Below, one piece after another: positions 62,000 to 64,000 of a stretch of 64,000 nucleotides of DNA. Made by a program: the position numbers and the translations under genes. The notes beneath the pieces were generated by a model. It had not been told where the DNA came from, searched no databases, and saw nothing but the letters and a program-made list of their open reading frames with translations. This stretch comes from Planktothrix serta PCC 8927 (GTDB lineage: Bacteria > Cyanobacteriota > Cyanobacteriia > Cyanobacteriales > Microcoleaceae), in contig NZ_LR734877.1 of assembly GCF_900010725.2 (NCBI RefSeq), positions 227,959 to 291,958 of the forward strand. The letters are read 5' to 3'. Within the stretch, counting starts at the first letter, position 1. Each line of letters starts with the position of its first letter.

Positions 62000-63421
62000 A
62001 TGCCTGAGACTGCCCAAGAGGTTTTATCGATCATCGAAGACCAAAAGATTCAAATGATTGACCTGAAATTCGTGGATATGCTAGGAACCTGGCAGCATCT
62101 AACGGTACACAACAGCCAAATCGATGAATCCTCCTTTACAGATGGTGTACCGTTTGATGGTTCCAGCATTCGCGGTTGGAAAGCCATTAATGAATCTGAT
62201 ATGTCAATGGTATTAGATCCAAAAACAGCTTGGATCGATCCCTTCATGGCAGAACCGACTCTCAGCATCATTTGTAGTATTCAAGAACCGCGTACTGGGG
62301 AACCCTACAACCGTTGTCCCCGTGTTATTGCCCAGAAAGCCGTAGATTATTTAGTGTCCACAGGGATTGGTGATACGGCATTCTTTGGCCCGGAAGCGGA
62401 ATTTTTCATTTTTGATGATGTTCGCTACGATCAAACTCAACATTGTGGCTATTACTATGTTGATTCGGTTGAAGGTCGTTGGAATTCGGGAAGGGAAGAA
62501 GCAGGTGGAAATTTAGCTTACAAACCGGGCTACAAAGAAGGGTATTTCCCTGTAGCGCCGACGGATACTTTCCAAGATATCCGTACTGAAATGCTGTTAA
62601 CAATGGCCAAATGTGGAGTTCCCATTGAAAAACATCACCATGAAGTGGCTACGGGTGGACAGTGCGAACTGGGTTTCAAATTTGGAACTCTAATTGAAGC
62701 CGCCGATAACTTGATGATCTACAAATATGTGATCAAAAACGTCGGTAAAAAATACGGCAGAACTGTCACTTTCATGCCTAAACCCGTTTTTGCGGATAAT
62801 GGCTCTGGGATGCACACCCACCAATCGATTTGGAAAGATGGTCAACCTCTGTTTGCTGGCGATAAATATGCCGGATTCAGCGAAATGGGGCTGTGGTACA
62901 TCGGCGGTATTCTCAAACACGCTCCGGCGTTGTTAGCTTTGACCAACCCCAGCACCAATTCCTACAAACGCTTAGTTCCTGGGTATGAAGCTCCGGTGAA
63001 CTTGGCTTACTCTCAAGGAAACCGTTCGGCTTCTGTGAGGATTCCTCTGGCTGGAAACAACCCCAAAGCCAAGCGTTTAGAGTTCCGGTGTCCTGATGCT
63101 ACTGCTAACCCCTATATGGCGTTTGCAGCGATGCTCTGTGCTGGAATCGATGGGATTAAGAACCAAATTGATCCAGGGGAACCCTTGGATGTGGATATTT
63201 ATGATCTCAGTCCTGAAGAACTGCGGAAGATTCCTTCCACTCCAGGTTCTTTAGAATTGGCGTTGGAAGCGTTGGAGAATGATCACGCCTTCTTAACTGA
63301 ACCCGGTGTGTTTACCGAAGACTTTATTGCCAACTGGATTTCCTACAAACTGGACAACGAAGTCAACCCCACCCGGTTACGTCCGACTCCCTACGAGTTT
63401 GCGCTCTATTACGATTGTTAA
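62000..63421 (+). CDS. glnA: glutamine synthetase, type I
   Basis: 473 residues from ATG 62000 ([17 protein letters not shown]); a longer frame from 61982 adds six residues and bypasses the ribosome binding site. Motifs: [11 protein letters not shown] (GS signature 1), [39 protein letters not shown] (ATP site), [10 protein letters not shown] and the Tyr-bearing end ([12 protein letters not shown]). It makes glutamine from glutamate and ammonia. In cyanobacteria it is controlled by the GifA/GifB inactivating factors rather than adenylylation. Pairs with Fd-GOGAT. Terminator follows at 63451. Confidence 0.97.
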   Translation: MPETAQEVLSIIEDQKIQMIDLKFVDMLGTWQHLTVHNSQIDESSFTDGVPFDGSSIRGWKAINESDMSMVLDPKTAWIDPFMAEPTLSIICSIQEPRTGEPYNRCPRVIAQKAVDYLVSTGIGDTAFFGPEAEFFIFDDVRYDQTQHCGYYYVDSVEGRWNSGREEAGGNLAYKPGYKEGYFPVAPTDTFQDIRTEMLLTMAKCGVPIEKHHHEVATGGQCELGFKFGTLIEAADNLMIYKYVIKNVGKKYGRTVTFMPKPVFADNGSGMHTHQSIWKDGQPLFAGDKYAGFSEMGLWYIGGILKHAPALLALTNPSTNSYKRLVPGYEAPVNLAYSQGNRSASVRIPLAGNNPKAKRLEFRCPDATANPYMAFAAMLCAGIDGIKNQIDPGEPLDVDIYDLSPEELRKIPSTPGSLELALEALENDHAFLTEPGVFTEDFIANWISYKLDNEVNPTRLRPTPYEFALYYDC

Positions 63422-63450
63422 TTTTTGTTAAACTCGTTTGAGTTATTGAC

Positions 63451-63476
63451 AGCCACCCTAGCGGTGGCTTTTTTTG
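63451..63476 (+). terminator. intrinsic terminator of glnA
   Basis: AGCCACC-CTAGC-GGTGGCT is followed at once by TTTTTTT. A strong rho-independent terminator 30 bases after the glnA stop codon. Confidence 0.92.
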
Positions 63477-63492
63477 ATTTATAGCAGGGGAG

Positions 63493-63618
63493 AGGGAACA
63501 GGGAACAGGGAACAGGGAACAGGGGAAGCAGGGGAGGCAGGGGAGGCAGGGGAGGCAGGGGGGAGCGTCCTCGCTCGCCAACAGTCAACAGTCAACAGTC
63601 AACAGTCAACAGTCAACA
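63493..63618. repeat. three heptamer arrays in series
   Basis: GGGAACA units (63494-63520) pass into GGGGAGGCA units of about nine bases (63521-63560) and, after GCGTCCTCGCTCGCC, into CAACAGT units (63579-63618, about five and a half). The last array contains the stop codon of the gene that follows on the minus strand. Confidence 0.88.
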
Positions 63619-64000
63619 ACGATAAATTCTTCTTGAAAATAAAGGCGATACAGTTCACAACTGGGTTCAATCTGATCACCCTTAAACGTAATTAAACCCA
63701 TACTGTCTAATTTGTAGGCTAAGGTTGAGTCGATTTTACCTGAACCTTCTGTGGTAATTACCTGTTCAAAGGCAGCTTTCAGTTGAGGGTCTTGATTCAG
63801 GGAAACCAACAGACGGCGGAGATGATTTCTATAAATTCCAGAGGTTGTGGGTGCTTGTTGCAGCAGTTGTTCGAGTTGGGCTTTGGGTGTTGCATTTAGA
63901 TCAAGTTCGGGTTCCAATACGAATGTAATATTGTCACGGGATGCAGAGATGAGATGATACATTGCCAATTGCACTAAATACGGATGTCCCCCGACCATTG
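63606..64000 (-). CDS. AAA-like ATPase domain protein, C-terminal part (cut by window end)
   Basis: About 130 residues are seen; the gene runs past the window. VGGHPYLVQLAMYHLISAS, LEQLLQQAPTTSGIYRNHLRRLLVSLNQDPQLKAAF and YKLDSMGLITFKGDQIEPSCELYRLYF are the typical C-terminal (winged-helix) part of cyanobacterial AAA-like domain proteins, which often have a TIR, Pentapeptide or other effector domain at the N-terminus. Nothing can be said of that domain here. The last four codons and stop come from CAACAGT repeat DNA. Confidence 0.75.
   Translation of the reverse strand, partial: MVGGHPYLVQLAMYHLISASRDNITFVLEPELDLNATPKAQLEQLLQQAPTTSGIYRNHLRRLLVSLNQDPQLKAAFEQVITTEGSGKIDSTLAYKLDSMGLITFKGDQIEPSCELYRLYFQEEFIVVDC

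Overview
The window is chromosomal DNA from a filamentous cyanobacterium. It carries an apcF phycobilisome gene, a ferredoxin-dependent glutamate synthase, the cyanobacterial str operon order rpsL-rpsG-fusA-tuf-rpsJ, glnA behind an NtcA promoter, many GCGATCGC (HIP1) sites, WD40 Ser/Thr kinases with a zinc-ribbon N-terminus, and heptameric tandem repeats. The general look (low to mid GC, many intergenic palindromes, many toxin-antitoxin pairs) suggests an Oscillatoriales-type genome, but the species cannot be fixed from sequence reading alone.

Layout. 0-5.7 kb: small membrane protein, type II sulfide:quinone reductase-like flavoprotein, ABC1/UbiB kinase, LON-substrate-binding protein. 5.8-10.9 kb: the most unusual region. 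A 971-residue TPR/FGE-sulfatase (C-type lectin fold) protein ends in a classic diversity-generating retroelement (DGR) variable region. It is followed by a VapBC-like pair and then by a bAvd-family accessory protein. No reverse transcriptase or template repeat is visible in the window, so this looks like an orphan or trans-acting DGR target plus Avd. 10.9-19.3 kb: str operon, A-type Fe-S protein, cupin, secreted phosphodiester glycosidase. 19.6-24.3 kb: Fd-GOGAT.

24.4-29.2 kb: a decaying toxin-antitoxin island. It has a DUF433-PIN fusion, one intact VapBC pair, two VapBC pairs with broken toxins, a 310-bp duplication, an IS630 element with a frameshifted transposase, HicBA, and dense palindromic repeats, one block bounded by 19-bp perfect inverted repeats. 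29.2-40.5 kb: two WD40 Ser/Thr kinases around msrB, a DUF2996 protein, a structured RNA that resembles an IscB/IsrB-type (HEARO/omega) RNA without its protein, a lipoprotein, a membrane-anchored subtilase and a MiaE-like hydroxylase. 40.8-48.8 kb: a vapBC cassette wedged behind a duplicated 3' end of a UbiB-family gene, a GspE/PilB-type ATPase, a DUF3352 protein, ParDE and a class V aminotransferase. 48.9-54.9 kb: a single-chain type IIG restriction-modification enzyme, ExbB/ExbD, an M23 peptidase. 55-64 kb: speE, a SAM methyltransferase, membrane proteins, a TlyA-type rRNA methyltransferase, an internally deleted TnpB, apcF, glnA, and the 3' part of an AAA-like protein cut by the window end.

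How genes work together. Fd-GOGAT and glnA are the two halves of the GS-GOGAT ammonium assimilation cycle, and glnA carries a textbook NtcA-activated promoter. The str operon supplies translation factors. ExbB/ExbD form an energising inner-membrane channel. The accessory parts (DGR target, TA pairs, RM enzyme, IS fragments, orphan RNA) make up much of the non-core DNA and show repeated duplication, truncation and repeat invasion.
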